DNA from: Corynebacterium sp.
GTDB taxonomy: Bacteria; Actinomycetota; Actinomycetes; Mycobacteriales; Mycobacteriaceae
Assembly (NCBI RefSeq): GCF_030532325.1
Contig: NZ_JAUNLS010000004.1
Coordinates: 126,039 to 190,038, forward strand
Reading direction: 5' to 3'
Length of the DNA: 64,000 nucleotides
Positions 1-12,476 of the stretch are shown one piece after another. The position numbers and the translations under genes were made by a program. Under the pieces are notes generated by a model. The model searched no databases. It saw nothing but the letters and a program-made list of their open reading frames with translations, and was not told the DNA's origin. Position 1 is the stretch's first letter, and each line of letters starts with the position of its first letter.

Positions 1-220
1 CATTGAACGTCATGGCTCAAATGATGCCATAAGTGCAGGACACCCCGGGGATGCAGGAGCCGGTGGGGGATCAAGGAAACACAAGCCGCGCCTCATCGTG
101 TCCGGTTGGGGGTAGGGGCGGTAGACTTGGGCCGTTCATGTTCTTGTGCCCGTCGGCGCGCGCTGTTTACGCGAGGCGTGTCGTGCACAAGCGTCACAAT
201 GTAGAAGGGATTGAACAACA
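1..220. other. Upstream region of aspS, no gene seen
   Basis: No credible coding frame is seen here. The last 20 nt hold a ribosome binding site (AAGGGA, 205-210) for the aspS GTG start at 221. No convincing -35/-10 pair could be assigned. Confidence 0.5.
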
Positions 221-2053
<1,833 letters not shown>

Positions 2054-2122
2054 CACCGGCGCAGCCAACACCGGTACCGCCAGCAACCGGCGGTGGTGGG
2101 AGAATGCTGGTGAAGAACACAG

Positions 2123-2198
2123 AAAGCGGGGTAGAAGCCCATGGTGAGGAGCCACCCCAGGTTCATAACCCACACCGGGCAGCAGTCTGCCCCGCTTT
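2123..2198 (+). terminator. Possible terminator / alternative hairpins after aspS
   Basis: A hairpin GGGCAG-CAGT-CTGCCC (2177-2192) is followed by CGCTTTAG, a weak U-tract. The segment AAAGCGGGG (2123-2131) is perfectly complementary to CCCCGCTTT (2190-2198), so two mutually exclusive folds are possible. It is weak as a plain terminator. Confidence 0.3.
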
Positions 2199-2239
2199 AG
2201 CATGAGGACAGCGCGCCGCGCGCGGGCCCAGAAAGGCTA

Positions 2240-3451
2240 ATGAAAGTGGACAACGTACTAGGACGCGACGAGGTCATTGCCGCCGCAGCGGAGATGCTCT
2301 CGCGCCGCTACGGAGGCGACCCCGAGTTCAACGACGTCGAAGTCTTAAGCGGCTCCGGCAACGCGCTAGTGCTCCGGGCCCGCATGACGCCCAGTGCGTT
2401 CCTCCCGCACCGTTCCGTGGTGATCAAGTACAACCCCATCACCGGCTACGCCATCGATGACGCGGCCCTGCTGCGTGAGATCGTGGCCTACCAGTTCACC
2501 ACCTCCTTGCCCGAGGCGGTGCGTCCAGGGCCGATCCTCTTTGCCCACGACATCGACAAGCGTATCCTCGTGCTTTCCGACGCCGGCGACGGCGACACCT
2601 TGGCCGATACCCTCGCGCGCGCCGATGAGCGCGAGCGCCAGGACCTGCTGCGCCGGCTTGGCGGAGCGCTGGGCCAGATGCACGCCGGCACCGCCGGGCG
2701 CGAGAGCGACTACGAGGTCCTGCTGCAGCGCCAGCTGCGCCAGGCCCCCGAGTACGCCGAGGATCAGGCGGTGCGCGATAAGTCGCTGCAGAGCTCGATC
2801 AACTTCGGCATCGACATCCTGGCCGCGGCCGGCCTGAAGGCCCCAGTCGGCTTCGATGAGCTCGCGCTCAAGGCCAAGCACTCCCTAAGCTCCGGGCACA
2901 ACCGCGCCTTTACGCCCTTCGATCTCTCGCCCGATAACATCATTGCCGGGCAGACGCTGACCTTCCTTGACTACGAGTGGGCGGGCTTCCGCAACGTCGG
3001 CTTCGACGTGGCCTGTGTGATCGCCGGCTTCCCGCAGTTCCTTTTCTCCCGCCCCATCACGGACGAGGAAGCGGAAGTCTTCGTGCAGGCCTGGCAGCGC
3101 AAGGTGGTGGACGTGTGGCCGCGCTTTGCGGATGATGACGTCGTCCACGAGCTTGTGGTCTCCTGCCTCATCGGCTGGGCACTGTCCAGCGTGACCACCA
3201 TGTTTGCCGGTGGGGTGGAGGGCGTGGTGGCCCTGGCCCGCGGGGAGGCCGACGTCGAGCACAACCCGCGCGAATCCCTCCTGCGCTCCGCCGAGAGCGG
3301 GCCCTTTAGCGAGGACGAAGCACTCATCCGCCGCGATCTCTTCGAGACCTTCGAGGCCCTGGCGCGCTACGCCGCCCACAGCACCAACGAGGACTTCGCG
3401 CCCGTGGCGGTCTTTGCTCGCGACGTCGCCGAGCGCCTGCGGGAGCACTAA
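2240..3451 (+). CDS. Aminoglycoside-phosphotransferase-like (APH fold) kinase
   Basis: A 403-aa soluble protein with the kinase-like fold of the APH/choline kinase superfamily. The catalytic loop reads PFDLSPDNI: the catalytic Asp (about residue 228) and metal-binding Asn (about 233) are kept, while the usual HGD histidine is replaced. A DFG-equivalent Asp follows in FLDYEW (about 244). Substrate unknown; nothing shows drug resistance, and a housekeeping small-molecule kinase is more likely. ATG start with GAAAGG upstream. Its stop overlaps the rarA start by one base, so the two are probably co-translated. Confidence 0.75.
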   Translation: MKVDNVLGRDEVIAAAAEMLSRRYGGDPEFNDVEVLSGSGNALVLRARMTPSAFLPHRSVVIKYNPITGYAIDDAALLREIVAYQFTTSLPEAVRPGPILFAHDIDKRILVLSDAGDGDTLADTLARADERERQDLLRRLGGALGQMHAGTAGRESDYEVLLQRQLRQAPEYAEDQAVRDKSLQSSINFGIDILAAAGLKAPVGFDELALKAKHSLSSGHNRAFTPFDLSPDNIIAGQTLTFLDYEWAGFRNVGFDVACVIAGFPQFLFSRPITDEEAEVFVQAWQRKVVDVWPRFADDDVVHELVVSCLIGWALSSVTTMFAGGVEGVVALARGEADVEHNPRESLLRSAESGPFSEDEALIRRDLFETFEALARYAAHSTNEDFAPVAVFARDVAERLREH

Positions 3452-4866
3452 TGTCCCAGGACGCACTCTTCGGCCCAGCGGCGGGTGGCCGCGAGGCGGG
3501 CTCGGGCGCAGGCGGGGAGGCAGGCTTCGGCCCCGCCACGGGCCAGGACATCTTTGCCACCCATGCCGGATCCCCCTTGGCCGCGCGGATGCGCCCGCAG
3601 TCCCTAGAGGAGGTCGTGGGCCAACGCCACCTGCTCGAGCCGGGCAAACCGCTGCGCCGCCTCATCGAGGGCTCGGGCGAGGCCTCCGTCATCCTTTACG
3701 GCCCGCCCGGCACCGGCAAGACCACCATTGCCTCGCTCATCGCCAAGACCATGGGGCAGAACTTCGTGGGGCTCTCCGCCCTAGACTCCGGGGTCAAGCA
3801 GGTGCGCGAGGTGATCACCCACGCGCGCCAGGAGCTCATCCACGGTCGGCGCACCGTGCTCTTCATCGACGAGGTGCACCGTTTTTCCAAGACTCAGCAG
3901 GACGCGCTTCTGGCCGCGGTGGAAAACCGTACGGTGCTCCTTGTGGCGGCCACGACGGAAAACCCCTCCTTCTCAGTGGTCTCGCCGCTGCTTTCGCGCT
4001 CGCTGCTGCTGCAGCTCAACTCGCTGGATGATTCCGACCTCAAGACCCTCGCCTCGCGCGCGTTGGAGAGCGAAAGGGGACTGGGCGGGCGCATCACCGC
4101 CAGCGAGGAGGCGCTGGATCAGCTGGTTTTGCTGGCCGGGGGAGATGCCCGCCGCACGCTGACCTACCTCGAGGCCGCCGCCGAGGCCGTGCCGGATGGC
4201 GGCGAGCTCACCCCGCAGATCATCGTGGACAACGTCAACCGCGCGGTGGTGCGCTATGACCGCGACGGGGATCAGCACTACGACGTTGTCTCCGCCTTCA
4301 TCAAGTCCATCCGCGGCTCGGATGTCGACGCCGCCCTCCACTACCTAGCGCGCATGATCGAGGCAGGCGAGGATCCCCGCTTCATAGCGCGGCGGCTGAT
4401 GATTCACGCCTCGGAGGACATCGGCATGGCCGATCCCACCGCGCTGCCGACGGCGGTGGCCGCTGCGCAGGCCTCGGCCATGTTGGGCTTGCCGGAAGCC
4501 CGCATCCCGCTGGCCCAGGCCACCATCCACCTGGCCACCGCGCCGAAATCCAACTCCGTGATCTCCGCCATCGACGCCGCCCAGGCGGATATCAGGGCAG
4601 GCAAGATTGGGCACGTGCCCAGCCACCTGCGCGACGGCCACTACGAGGGGGCAAAGAAGCTGGGCAACGCCGTGGGCTACAAGTACCCCCACGATGATCC
4701 ACGCGGCGTGGTGGAGCAGCAGTACCTGCCGGATGAGTTGCAGGGCGCGCTCTACTACGAGCCCACGGACCACGGTGCGGAGAAGCGGATTTATGAGTAC
4801 CTCGGCAGGTTGCGCAACATCATTAGGGGTCGGCGTCGTTCAGCAGGCTCCAGGCGGGTAATGTAA
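3451..4866 (+). CDS. rarA: Replication-associated recombination protein A (AAA+ ATPase)
   Basis: RarA/MgsA (WRNIP1 family) acts at stalled replication forks with SSB. The 471 aa include an N-terminal Gly/Ala-rich extension of about 45 residues not needed for the fold. The AAA+ core carries Walker A ([10 protein letters not shown], about residues 82-92), Walker B (LFIDEVHRF, about 138) and the TTENPSF sensor segment. The C-terminal half is the RarA tetramerisation domain (ending near HYEGAKKLG and YKYPHD). The ATG overlaps the TAA of the preceding kinase gene. It precedes alaS by 43 nt. Confidence 0.95.
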   Translation: MSQDALFGPAAGGREAGSGAGGEAGFGPATGQDIFATHAGSPLAARMRPQSLEEVVGQRHLLEPGKPLRRLIEGSGEASVILYGPPGTGKTTIASLIAKTMGQNFVGLSALDSGVKQVREVITHARQELIHGRRTVLFIDEVHRFSKTQQDALLAAVENRTVLLVAATTENPSFSVVSPLLSRSLLLQLNSLDDSDLKTLASRALESERGLGGRITASEEALDQLVLLAGGDARRTLTYLEAAAEAVPDGGELTPQIIVDNVNRAVVRYDRDGDQHYDVVSAFIKSIRGSDVDAALHYLARMIEAGEDPRFIARRLMIHASEDIGMADPTALPTAVAAAQASAMLGLPEARIPLAQATIHLATAPKSNSVISAIDAAQADIRAGKIGHVPSHLRDGHYEGAKKLGNAVGYKYPHDDPRGVVEQQYLPDELQGALYYEPTDHGAEKRIYEYLGRLRNIIRGRRRSAGSRRVM

Positions 4867-4909
4867 GTCGTCGATATACACCGCCAAATTAGTGAAGGAC
4901 TTTTAGCTC

Positions 4910-7606
4910 GTGAAGACTCATGAGATCCGGGAACGCTTTACCCAGCACTTTGTCAAGGCCGGCCACGAGGCCGTCCCCAGCGCGTCGCTGATCCTGGATG
5001 ACCCGAACCTGCTGTTTGTCAACGCCGGCATGGTTCCCTTCAAGCCCTACTTCCTGGGCCAGCAGACCCCGCCTTTTGCCAACGGCACTGCCACCTCCAT
5101 TCAGAAGTGCGTGCGCACCCTCGATATCGAAGAGGTGGGCATTACCACCCGCCACAACACCTTCTTCCAGATGGCGGGCAACTTCTCCTTTGGCCAGTAC
5201 TTTAAGGAAGGCGCCATCACCCACGCCTGGGAGCTGCTCACCGGCTCGCTGGACGACGGCGGCTTCGGCCTCGATCCCGAGCACCTGTGGGTGACCGTCT
5301 ACCTCGATGACGACGAGGCCGCCGACATCTGGCACGAGAAGATCGGCATCCCGCGCGAGCGCATCCAGCGCCTGGGCATGGAAGATAACTACTGGTCCAT
5401 GGGCATTCCGGGCCCCTGCGGTCCGTGCTCGGAGATCTACTACGATCGCGGCCCGGAGTACGGCAAGGAGGGCGGCCCAATTGCCGATGACAACCGCTAC
5501 ATGGAGATCTGGAACCTGGTCTTCATGCAGAACGAGCGCGGTGAGGGTATCGGCAAGGGCAACTTTGAGATCCTCGGCCCGCTGCCGAAGAAGAACATCG
5601 ATACTGGCATGGGCATCGAGCGCGTGGCCTGCATCTTGCAGGACGTGGATAACGTCTACGAGACCGACCTGCTGCGCCCAGTCATCGACGTCACCGAGGA
5701 GCTCACCGGCGTGAAGTACCTGCCGGAGGCCCCGCACGAGGACCTCGTGCGCTTCCGCGTCATCGCGGATCACTCCCGCACCGGCATGATGCTCATCCTT
5801 GACGGCGTGACCCCGGGCAACGAGGGCCGCGGCTACATCCTGCGCCGCCTGCTGCGCCGCATCATCCGCTCCGCCCGCCTGCTAGGTGCTACCGGCGCCA
5901 CCATGGAGCGCTTCATGAACACCATCATGGACACCATGACCCCCTCCTACCCGGAGATCGCCGAGAACCGCGAGCGCATCCTGCGCGTGGCGGTCAACGA
6001 GGAGAAGGCCTTCCTCAAGACCCTGGAGTCCGGCACCAAGCTCTTCGACGAGGCCGTGGCCGAAATCAAGGACGCCGCCGGTGCTGACGCTAAGGCCGGT
6101 GCCAAGATCCTGCCGGGAACCAAGGCCTTCGAGCTGCATGATACCTACGGTTTCCCCATCGATCTCACCCTGGAGATGGCCGCCGAGGCCGGCCTGGACG
6201 TGGACATGGAGGGCTTCGACAAGGCCATGGGAGAGCAACGCCGCCGCGCCAAGGCCGATAACCAGGCCAAGAAGCACGGGCACGCGGATCTTTCCCTCTA
6301 CCGCGAGTGGGTGGATAACCACCCGACCCTCTTCACCGGCTACGAGACCCTCGAGTCCGATGCCACCGTCATCGGTTTGGTCCGCGATGGGGAGAAGGTG
6401 GAGGAGGTCTCTGCCGGCGATACCGTCGAGGTCATCCTCGATCAGTCCCCGCTCTACGCGGAGGCCGGTGGCCAGACCGCTGACCGCGGCCGCATCCTGG
6501 CCGGCGACACCCTCCTCGAGGTGGGCGACGTGCAGAAGATCGGCAAGAAGCTGTGGGTGCACAAGGCCACTGTGACCTCCGGCGGGCTGCACCTGGGCTC
6601 CTCGGTCACCGCGGCCGTCGACGAGCAGTGGCGCCACGGCGCCGTGCAGGCGCACTCGGCTACCCACCTTATCCACGCCGCTCTGCGCCAAGTGCTCGGC
6701 CCCACCGCAGTCCAGGCTGGCTCCTTGAACCGCCCGGGCTACCTGCGCTTCGACTTCAACTACACGGAGCAGCTCACCCCGGAGCAGCTGGAGGAGATCG
6801 CGCTGATCACCAACCAGGCCGTGGACGCTCACTTTGCCGTCAACACCATCGAGACCTCCCTGGACAAGGCCAAGGAGATGGGCGCGATGGCCCTCTTCGG
6901 CGAGAACTACGGCTCCCAGGTCCGCGTAGTGGAGATGGGTGGGCCCTTCTCCATCGAACTCTGTGGTGGCACCCACGTGTCCAACACCGCGGAGATCGGC
7001 CCGGTTTCCGTGCTGGGGGAGTCCTCCGTGGGCTCCGGCGCTCGCCGCATCGAGGCCTACTCCGGCATGGACGCCTTCCGTTACTACTCCAAGGAGGCGG
7101 CCCTGGTGGAGGGCGTTTCCCGCGAGCTCAAGGTGCAGTCCGAGGACCTGCCGGAGCGCATCGCCCAGCTCACGGAGAAGCTCAAGGCCGCGGAGAAGCA
7201 GATTGCGGATCTGCACAAGGCGCAGCTCATGAGCCAGGCGGGCGAGATGCTTTCGCGCGCCGAGGACGTCAACGGAATCCAGTTCATCGCCGTGCGCCTG
7301 GCCAACGGTATCAACGGCGGGGACCTGCGCACCCTGGCCTCCGATCTCAAGGCCCGCGTGGGCGATGCCCCGGCCGTGATCGTGCTGGCCTCGGAGAACG
7401 AGGGCTCGAAGCTGCCGTTCATCGTGGGCGCCACCAAGGCCGCCAACGAGCGCGGCATCAAGGCTGGAGAGATGGTCAAGCTCATCGCCGGCTACGTCGA
7501 GGGCAAGGGCGGCGGCAAGCCGGATATGGCCCAGGGCTCTGGTTCCCAGCCGGAGGGGCTGCAGTCCGCCTTCGCCGCCGTGCGCGAGGCGCTGCAGAAG
7601 GCCTAG
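4910..7606 (+). CDS. alaS: Alanyl-tRNA synthetase
   Basis: Class II synthetase for tRNA-Ala, 898 aa, full length. It has the catalytic domain (about 1-420, motif [11 protein letters not shown]), an editing domain that clears Ser/Gly-tRNA-Ala ([11 protein letters not shown] near residue 582 and zinc-site CGGTH near 684), and a C-terminal DHHA1/coiled-coil oligomerisation region ending in a Gly-rich segment ([15 protein letters not shown]). It starts at GTG after a purine-rich stretch. In actinobacteria alaS typically sits between rarA and ruvX/mltG, as here. Confidence 0.97.
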   Translation: MKTHEIRERFTQHFVKAGHEAVPSASLILDDPNLLFVNAGMVPFKPYFLGQQTPPFANGTATSIQKCVRTLDIEEVGITTRHNTFFQMAGNFSFGQYFKEGAITHAWELLTGSLDDGGFGLDPEHLWVTVYLDDDEAADIWHEKIGIPRERIQRLGMEDNYWSMGIPGPCGPCSEIYYDRGPEYGKEGGPIADDNRYMEIWNLVFMQNERGEGIGKGNFEILGPLPKKNIDTGMGIERVACILQDVDNVYETDLLRPVIDVTEELTGVKYLPEAPHEDLVRFRVIADHSRTGMMLILDGVTPGNEGRGYILRRLLRRIIRSARLLGATGATMERFMNTIMDTMTPSYPEIAENRERILRVAVNEEKAFLKTLESGTKLFDEAVAEIKDAAGADAKAGAKILPGTKAFELHDTYGFPIDLTLEMAAEAGLDVDMEGFDKAMGEQRRRAKADNQAKKHGHADLSLYREWVDNHPTLFTGYETLESDATVIGLVRDGEKVEEVSAGDTVEVILDQSPLYAEAGGQTADRGRILAGDTLLEVGDVQKIGKKLWVHKATVTSGGLHLGSSVTAAVDEQWRHGAVQAHSATHLIHAALRQVLGPTAVQAGSLNRPGYLRFDFNYTEQLTPEQLEEIALITNQAVDAHFAVNTIETSLDKAKEMGAMALFGENYGSQVRVVEMGGPFSIELCGGTHVSNTAEIGPVSVLGESSVGSGARRIEAYSGMDAFRYYSKEAALVEGVSRELKVQSEDLPERIAQLTEKLKAAEKQIADLHKAQLMSQAGEMLSRAEDVNGIQFIAVRLANGINGGDLRTLASDLKARVGDAPAVIVLASENEGSKLPFIVGATKAANERGIKAGEMVKLIAGYVEGKGGGKPDMAQGSGSQPEGLQSAFAAVREALQKA

Positions 7607-7701
7607 CCTGAAAGTCTATACGCCTACTGCGCCGTGGCACGATGGCCGCGGCGCTATGATCGGCGTAACCCGTTGTCCGTTCGCGAGAAGAAAGGTCATG
7701 G

Positions 7702-8241
7702 ATGGCCCTGACACCAGACACGCCAGGCTTTGAGGATCCAGGCCCCGGCCGCCGCCTAGGGCTTGACGTGGGCACGGTGCGCATCGGCGTGGCCGTCTCT
7801 GACCGGGATGCCCACCTGGCCACCCCCGTGGAAACGGTGCCGCGGGAGACCGGTTTTAAGGACCAGGACAAGGCGGACATCGACAGGTTGCTCGAGCTCA
7901 TCGAGCAGTACCAGGCCGTTGAGGTGGTGGTGGGCCTGCCCCGCGATTTGCAGGGCAACGGCTCCAAGAGCGTGAAACACGCCAAGGAAATTGCGTTTCG
8001 CATCCGCCGCCGGCTGGCCAAAGGTGACACGATGGTACCCGTTCGCATGGCCGATGAGCGTTTGACCACCGTGGTGGCCTCCGCGGCGCTGCGGGCCTCG
8101 GGCGTGTCCGAACGCAAGGGCCGGGCGTTTATTGACCAAGCCGCCGCCGTAGAAATTTTGCAATCCTGGCTAGATGCGCGCCGCATTGCGCTCAAAGAGC
8201 ACGAGCCTTCAACCCAAGGAGACGAAGTACGTGAGCCGTAA
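7702..8241 (+). CDS. ruvX: Putative pre-16S rRNA nuclease / Holliday junction resolvase-like YqgF
   Basis: YqgF/RuvX family RNase H-fold nuclease of 179 aa, with a short N-terminal extension. The first metal Asp is in [14 protein letters not shown] (about residues 17-30). [11 protein letters not shown] (about 75) and RMADERLTT (about 115) are family hallmarks, and the last acidic motif is [11 protein letters not shown] (about 142). The family processes the 5' end of 16S rRNA in E. coli, while a recombination role is only historical. ATG is preceded by AGAAAGG. The stop overlaps the mltG start by 11 nt. Confidence 0.92.
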   Translation: MALTPDTPGFEDPGPGRRLGLDVGTVRIGVAVSDRDAHLATPVETVPRETGFKDQDKADIDRLLELIEQYQAVEVVVGLPRDLQGNGSKSVKHAKEIAFRIRRRLAKGDTMVPVRMADERLTTVVASAALRASGVSERKGRAFIDQAAAVEILQSWLDARRIALKEHEPSTQGDEVREP

Positions 8242-9415
8242 CAATCCACGCATCGGCCTTTCGATGGAACCCAAGTACGTAAAGCGCCGCCAGCGTGGCC
8301 TCTCGGTCCTGCTTGCCTCGATCCTGCTCATTGTGGGCGCGTTGGGCTACATTGGCTTCCGCTTGCTGGGCGGAGGAGGAAACTTGGACTACGAGGGCAC
8401 CGGCAACGGCGTGACCCAGCTCGTCGAGGTGCCCGAGGGCTCCTCCATGGGCGAGTTGGCTCCGGCCCTGGCGGAGAAGAACGTGGTCAAGACGGCCGAC
8501 GCCTTTACCTCGGCGGCCAACTCCAACCCGCGCGCCGGTAGCATTCAGCCCGGCTTCTACCGCCTGCAGGAGGAGATGAGCGCCAAGTCCGCCGTGGAGG
8601 CGCTGCTCGATGAGTCCAACATGGTTGACCTGCTCGACGTGCAGGGCGGCGCCACGCTTTCCGATGTCAAGGTGGTCGGCGGCGACGTCCGCTTCGGCAT
8701 CTTCTCCCAAATCTCCCAAGTCTCCTGCCAGGACGGCAAGTGCGTGTCCAAGGAAGAGCTGGAGAAGGTCGCCTCCACCGTGGACCCGGCCGAGCTCGGC
8801 GCCCCCGAATGGGCCGTAGAGAAGATCCGTGCGCGCGGCGAGGATCCTAAGCGCCTCGAGGGGCTGATCGCCCCGGGCAAGTACGTTCTGGATCCCAACA
8901 TGGACGCCCAGGACATCCTCACGGATCTCATCACGCGCTCGGCCAAGAAGTACAACGACACCGGCATCGTGGACCGCGCCGCAGCCATTCACCTCTCGCC
9001 CTACGAGCTGCTCACCGCGGCCTCGCTGGTGGAGCGTGAGGCCCCGGCCGGCGAGTTTCCCAAGGTTGCCCGCGTGATCCTCAACCGCTTGGACAAGCCC
9101 ATGCGCCTGGAGCTGGATTCCACGGTCAACTACGACCTCGCGGATGTGGAGCTGGCCACCACGGACGAGGACCGTGGGCGCGAGACGCCGTGGAATACCT
9201 ACTCCAAGGAGGGGCTGCCGGAGACTCCCATTGCCTCTCCCTCCGAGGAAGCCATCCGCGCGATGGAGTCCCCGGCCGAGGGCAACTGGCTCTTCTTCGC
9301 CACCGTCGATGAGAACGGCACCACCGTGTTCACCGACAACTACGACGAGCACCTCGACAACGTCGATGACGCCATCCGTTCCGGCATCCTCAACAGTCAG
9401 CGCGGGGAGAACTAG
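8231..9415 (+). CDS. mltG: Endolytic murein transglycosylase MltG (YceG-like)
   Basis: Membrane-anchored lytic transglycosylase that cuts nascent glycan strands and sets their length. I place the start at GTG 8231 because AAGGAG lies at 8216-8221; an upstream ATG at 8174 lies deep in ruvX and has no binding site. The 394 aa contain a cytoplasmic basic stretch, one TM helix ([20 protein letters not shown], about residues 26-45) and the YceG domain. The catalytic Glu is probably in SLVEREA, and the family motif [11 protein letters not shown] is present. The aroE ATG directly follows the stop. Confidence 0.93.
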   Translation: MSRNNPRIGLSMEPKYVKRRQRGLSVLLASILLIVGALGYIGFRLLGGGGNLDYEGTGNGVTQLVEVPEGSSMGELAPALAEKNVVKTADAFTSAANSNPRAGSIQPGFYRLQEEMSAKSAVEALLDESNMVDLLDVQGGATLSDVKVVGGDVRFGIFSQISQVSCQDGKCVSKEELEKVASTVDPAELGAPEWAVEKIRARGEDPKRLEGLIAPGKYVLDPNMDAQDILTDLITRSAKKYNDTGIVDRAAAIHLSPYELLTAASLVEREAPAGEFPKVARVILNRLDKPMRLELDSTVNYDLADVELATTDEDRGRETPWNTYSKEGLPETPIASPSEEAIRAMESPAEGNWLFFATVDENGTTVFTDNYDEHLDNVDDAIRSGILNSQRGEN

Positions 9416-10219
9416 ATGCCTCGCGCCGCCGTCCTGGGAAGCCCCATCTCGCACTCGCTGTCCCCGGTCCTGCACACCGCCGGCTACGAGGCCCTGGGCC
9501 TTAAGGATTGGGAGTACACCGCCTTCGATGTCACCGATCTCGCCGCCTTCGTGGACTCCGCTCCGGAGGACTTCCGCGGCTTTTCCGTGACAATGCCCCT
9601 CAAGTTCCAGGCGCTCGAGTACGCCACCGAGGTCACCGAGCGCGCCCAGCTCATCGGCTCAGCCAACACCCTGGTGCGCACCGAGGTGGGCTGGCGCGCG
9701 GACAACACTGACACCGAGGGCGTGGCCGGGGCCTTGGCGGAGCTGCTGGGGGAGAAGACCGCCTCGAGTGCACTGCTCATCGGCGCTGGCGGCACGGCCC
9801 GCCCGGTGCTGTGGGGCCTGGCCCAGCGCGGGGTCACCGAGGTCACCGTGCTCAACCGCACCGACCGTCTGTCCGAGCTTGCCCCGCTTGCCGATGCCCT
9901 CGGGATCCACCTGCATGGTGCCTCCTTCACCGATGAGCTCTCGGAGCTCTCCTACGCGGCGGACCTCGTGGTCTCCACCGTCCCTTCCGCCGCGCTGGAG
10001 GGCCATCTCTTCGGTCTGGCGCACGCCCCGGTCTTTGACGTCATCTACGATCCCTGGCCCACCCCGCTGACCACGTACGCCGCCGCGGACGGCTACCGCA
10101 CCGTCGGGGGCCACGTCATGCTGGCCTGCCAGTCCTTCTCGCAGTTCGAGCAGTTCACCGGTCACCCGGCCCCGCGCGAGAAGATGCGCGCTGCGCTCGA
10201 GGACTCGGTGGAGCTCTAA
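9416..10219 (+). CDS. aroE: Shikimate dehydrogenase
   Basis: Converts 3-dehydroshikimate to shikimate, 267 aa. The catalytic Lys is in the SVTMPLKF segment (about residue 62), the substrate Asp in ADNTDTEG (about 100), and the cofactor loop is GAGGTARPV (about 123). The cofactor is probably NADP(H), as usual for AroE, but the sequence does not prove it: NRTDR follows beta 2 where AroE proteins show NRT. It is translationally coupled to mltG with zero spacing, and the other shikimate genes follow 490 nt downstream. Confidence 0.95.
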   Translation: MPRAAVLGSPISHSLSPVLHTAGYEALGLKDWEYTAFDVTDLAAFVDSAPEDFRGFSVTMPLKFQALEYATEVTERAQLIGSANTLVRTEVGWRADNTDTEGVAGALAELLGEKTASSALLIGAGGTARPVLWGLAQRGVTEVTVLNRTDRLSELAPLADALGIHLHGASFTDELSELSYAADLVVSTVPSAALEGHLFGLAHAPVFDVIYDPWPTPLTTYAAADGYRTVGGHVMLACQSFSQFEQFTGHPAPREKMRAALEDSVEL

Positions 10220-10253
10220 GCCCGCTTAGCGAGCGCGCGCTCCGCATGAGCGC

Positions 10254-10259
10254 TACTCT
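10254..10259 (+). promoter_or_regulatory. -10 element (TACTCT), probable leaderless start
   Basis: TACTCT ends 7 nt before the ATG at 10267, so transcription would start at or next to the start codon. No Shine-Dalgarno sequence is present. Confidence 0.45.
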
Positions 10260-10266
10260 GCCCCCT

Positions 10267-10644
10267 ATGGGGGTAATTCTGTTTCTGGCGTGGGGCAGCG
10301 CGCTCATTCTCTACGATCTTCGTTTCAAGCGGCTACCCAACTGTCTGACGCTTCCGGCCGGCGCCATCTCACTGGTCTGGTGGAGCCTGCCGGGGCTTAT
10401 CTGGGTGGGCGCCTACGCGCTGTTCTCGCGTGGACTCGGTGGCGGCGATATCAAGCTCGCGTTGCCTTTGGGCATGTGGACAGCCCACGTGGCCGGGGTG
10501 ATGGGGGTGCTGGTGGCGATGATGGGGGCGTCGTTAAGCACGGTTCTCTGGGCGGCCGCGAGCAGGGATAAGCGCCCCGCCCATGGGCCGGGGATGCTGC
10601 TTTCGGCCGGGGTGGTGATGGCGCTCTACCCCGAGTTGGTGTGA
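10267..10644 (+). CDS. Small prepilin peptidase (A24 family)
   Basis: Membrane aspartyl protease that cleaves class III signal peptides of type IV/Tad pilins. The 125-aa protein is the minimal form: it lacks the N-terminal methyltransferase domain of PilD. Both catalytic aspartates are present, in YDLRFKRLPN (Asp about residue 17) and GGGDIKLALP (Asp about 61), and three to four hydrophobic helices are visible. I chose ATG 10267 because a -10-like box ends 7 nt before it; an upstream ATG at 10246 is possible. No pilin or tad gene lies in the window, so its substrates are elsewhere. Confidence 0.85.
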   Translation: MGVILFLAWGSALILYDLRFKRLPNCLTLPAGAISLVWWSLPGLIWVGAYALFSRGLGGGDIKLALPLGMWTAHVAGVMGVLVAMMGASLSTVLWAAASRDKRPAHGPGMLLSAGVVMALYPELV

Positions 10645-10694
10645 TCCGGGAAAGCCAGTCGCGCCTACTGCGCCCGCCGCCGAGGCTGTCATGC

Positions 10695-10700
10695 GATAAT
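10695..10700 (+). promoter_or_regulatory. Extended -10 of aroC (TGC-GATAAT)
   Basis: GATAAT preceded by TGC, ending 7 nt before the aroC ATG at 10708. This is consistent with a leaderless aro operon transcript. Confidence 0.5.
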
Positions 10701-10707
10701 TGTCCGC

Positions 10708-11919
10708 ATGCTTCGTTGGACTACTGCAGGTGAATCCCACGGCCAGGCGCTCATTGCCATGCTCGAGCGCATGCCCGCCGGGGTCTCCGTTTCTCAAGAG
10801 GATATTGCCACCCAGCTTTCTCGCCGCCGCCTTGGCTACGGCCGCGGTGCCCGCATGAAGTTTGAAGCTGATGAGCTCACCCTGCTCGCCGGTATTCGCC
10901 ACGGCAAGACGCTGGGCAGCCCGATCGCCATCATGATCGGTAACTCTGAGTGGCCCAAGTGGACAACCATCATGTCCCCGCACGCTCTTGATATGGAGGA
11001 CGCGGAAGTGGCCAAGGCCATGGCCTCCGGCCGCGGCGCCGCCCTGACCCGGCCGCGCCCAGGTCACGCGGATTTCTCCGGCATGATCAAGTACGGCCAC
11101 AGCGAGGCCCGCCCGATCCTGGAGCGCTCCTCGGCGCGCGAGACCGCCGCCCGCGTGGCCGCCGCCACCGTGGCCCGCAACTTCCTGCGCGAGACCCTTG
11201 GCGTGGAGGTCATCTCCCACGTGGTATCGATCGGTGCCTCCGAGCTTTATGAAGGCCCCTTGCCCAGCGCCGCAGACATCGAGGCCATCGACGCCTCCCC
11301 GGTGCGCGCCTTTGATAAGGGCGCGGAGGAGTCCATGATCCGCGAGATCGAAACCGCGAAGAAGCAGGGCGATACCTTGGGCGGCATCGTCGAGGTGATC
11401 GTCGACGGCCTGCCCATCGGCCTGGGCTCGCACATCTCCGGCGAGGATCGCCTCGACGCGCAACTGGCCGCCGCCCTCATGGGTATCCAGGCCATCAAGG
11501 GCGTCGAGGTGGGCGACGGTTTCGAGGAGGCCCGCCGCCGCGGCTCGGAGGCCCATGACGAGATAGTGCGCACCGAGGAGGGCGTGACGCGCAGCACCAA
11601 CCGCGCCGGTGGCCTGGAGGGCGGCATGACCAACGGCCAGCCCCTGCGCCTGCGCGCGGCGATGAAGCCGATCTCCACCGTGCCGCGCGCGCTGAAGACC
11701 GTGGACATGGCCGATGGCTCCGCCGCCACCGCCATCCATCAGCGCTCCGATGTGTGCGCGGTTCCGGCCGCCGGCGTGGTGGCCGAGGCCATGGTGGCGC
11801 TCGTGCTCGCGCGCGCTGTGCTGGATAAATTCGGTGGCGATAGCGTGGAGGAGACTAAGCGAAACATCGCCGCGTACCAGCAGTACGTGGCCGAGCGCCT
11901 TGATTGGAGCGCGCAATGA
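10708..11919 (+). CDS. aroC: Chorismate synthase
   Basis: Last shikimate-pathway step, EPSP to chorismate, using reduced FMN. The 403 aa include [11 protein letters not shown] (about 47), [16 protein letters not shown] (about 110), [14 protein letters not shown] (about 137) and [16 protein letters not shown] (about 296), covering FMN and substrate contacts. There is no ribosome binding site, and a -10 box lies directly upstream. The stop overlaps the aroK ATG (ATGA), starting a tight aroC-aroK-aroB-aroQ operon. Confidence 0.97.
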   Translation: MLRWTTAGESHGQALIAMLERMPAGVSVSQEDIATQLSRRRLGYGRGARMKFEADELTLLAGIRHGKTLGSPIAIMIGNSEWPKWTTIMSPHALDMEDAEVAKAMASGRGAALTRPRPGHADFSGMIKYGHSEARPILERSSARETAARVAAATVARNFLRETLGVEVISHVVSIGASELYEGPLPSAADIEAIDASPVRAFDKGAEESMIREIETAKKQGDTLGGIVEVIVDGLPIGLGSHISGEDRLDAQLAAALMGIQAIKGVEVGDGFEEARRRGSEAHDEIVRTEEGVTRSTNRAGGLEGGMTNGQPLRLRAAMKPISTVPRALKTVDMADGSAATAIHQRSDVCAVPAAGVVAEAMVALVLARAVLDKFGGDSVEETKRNIAAYQQYVAERLDWSAQ

Positions 11920-12422
11920 CACCTCGTGTTGTGCTCGTCGGCCCGCCCGGCTCCGGCAAGTCCACCATCGGCCGCCGCCTCGGCCACGCTCTCAACTGCC
12001 AGGTGGTAGACACGGATCTACTCATTGAGGAGGACCAGGGCAAGCCCTGTGGGGAGGTCTTCAGCGAGCTCGGGGAGGATAAGTTCCGTGAGCTGGAGGC
12101 CACCAAGGTGGAGCAGGCGCTTGCCTCGGGCGCGGTGGTCAGCCTGGGCGGCGGTGCCGTGCTCACCGATTCCGTCCGCGAGCTGCTGGCCGCCCACCCG
12201 GTGGTGTTTTTGGACATCACCGCGGAGGAGGGTGTCTCGCGTACTGCGGGCGATAGCAACCGCCCCGTGCTCGCGGCCGAGGATCCGCTGGCCCACTACA
12301 CCGCGCTACTGCAGCGGCGCCGCCCGCTCTACCTGGAGGTCGCGGACTTCAAGGTGCACACCGGCACCCGCAGCCCGCAGCAGGTGGTCGGCGAAGTTCT
12401 GGGCTTCCTGGATAACCTCTGA
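11916..12422 (+). CDS. aroK: Shikimate kinase
   Basis: Phosphorylates shikimate with ATP. The 168 aa show Walker [10 protein letters not shown] (about residues 9-17), the shikimate-binding DTDLLIEE (about 34), and SLGGGAV (about 77). A lid region with conserved Arg follows (GDSNRPVL). I take ATG 11916, which overlaps the aroC stop in ATGA; a GTG-like start 12 nt upstream is less likely. Confidence 0.95.
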   Translation: MTPRVVLVGPPGSGKSTIGRRLGHALNCQVVDTDLLIEEDQGKPCGEVFSELGEDKFRELEATKVEQALASGAVVSLGGGAVLTDSVRELLAAHPVVFLDITAEEGVSRTAGDSNRPVLAAEDPLAHYTALLQRRRPLYLEVADFKVHTGTRSPQQVVGEVLGFLDNL

Positions 12423-12476
12423 GACATATCAACCAGCCACACTGACAGCAAACCTAACGCTGAGAAAGGCTCGCCC

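Noticed and set aside
1-13. Possible divergent gene starting at the window edge (CAT at 11-13 or 1-3)
   Set aside because: At most a few codons are inside the window and no ribosome binding site is seen.
2240-3451. Aminoglycoside resistance gene
   Set aside because: Only the general kinase fold is shared, and the catalytic loop departs from resistance enzymes; the context is housekeeping.
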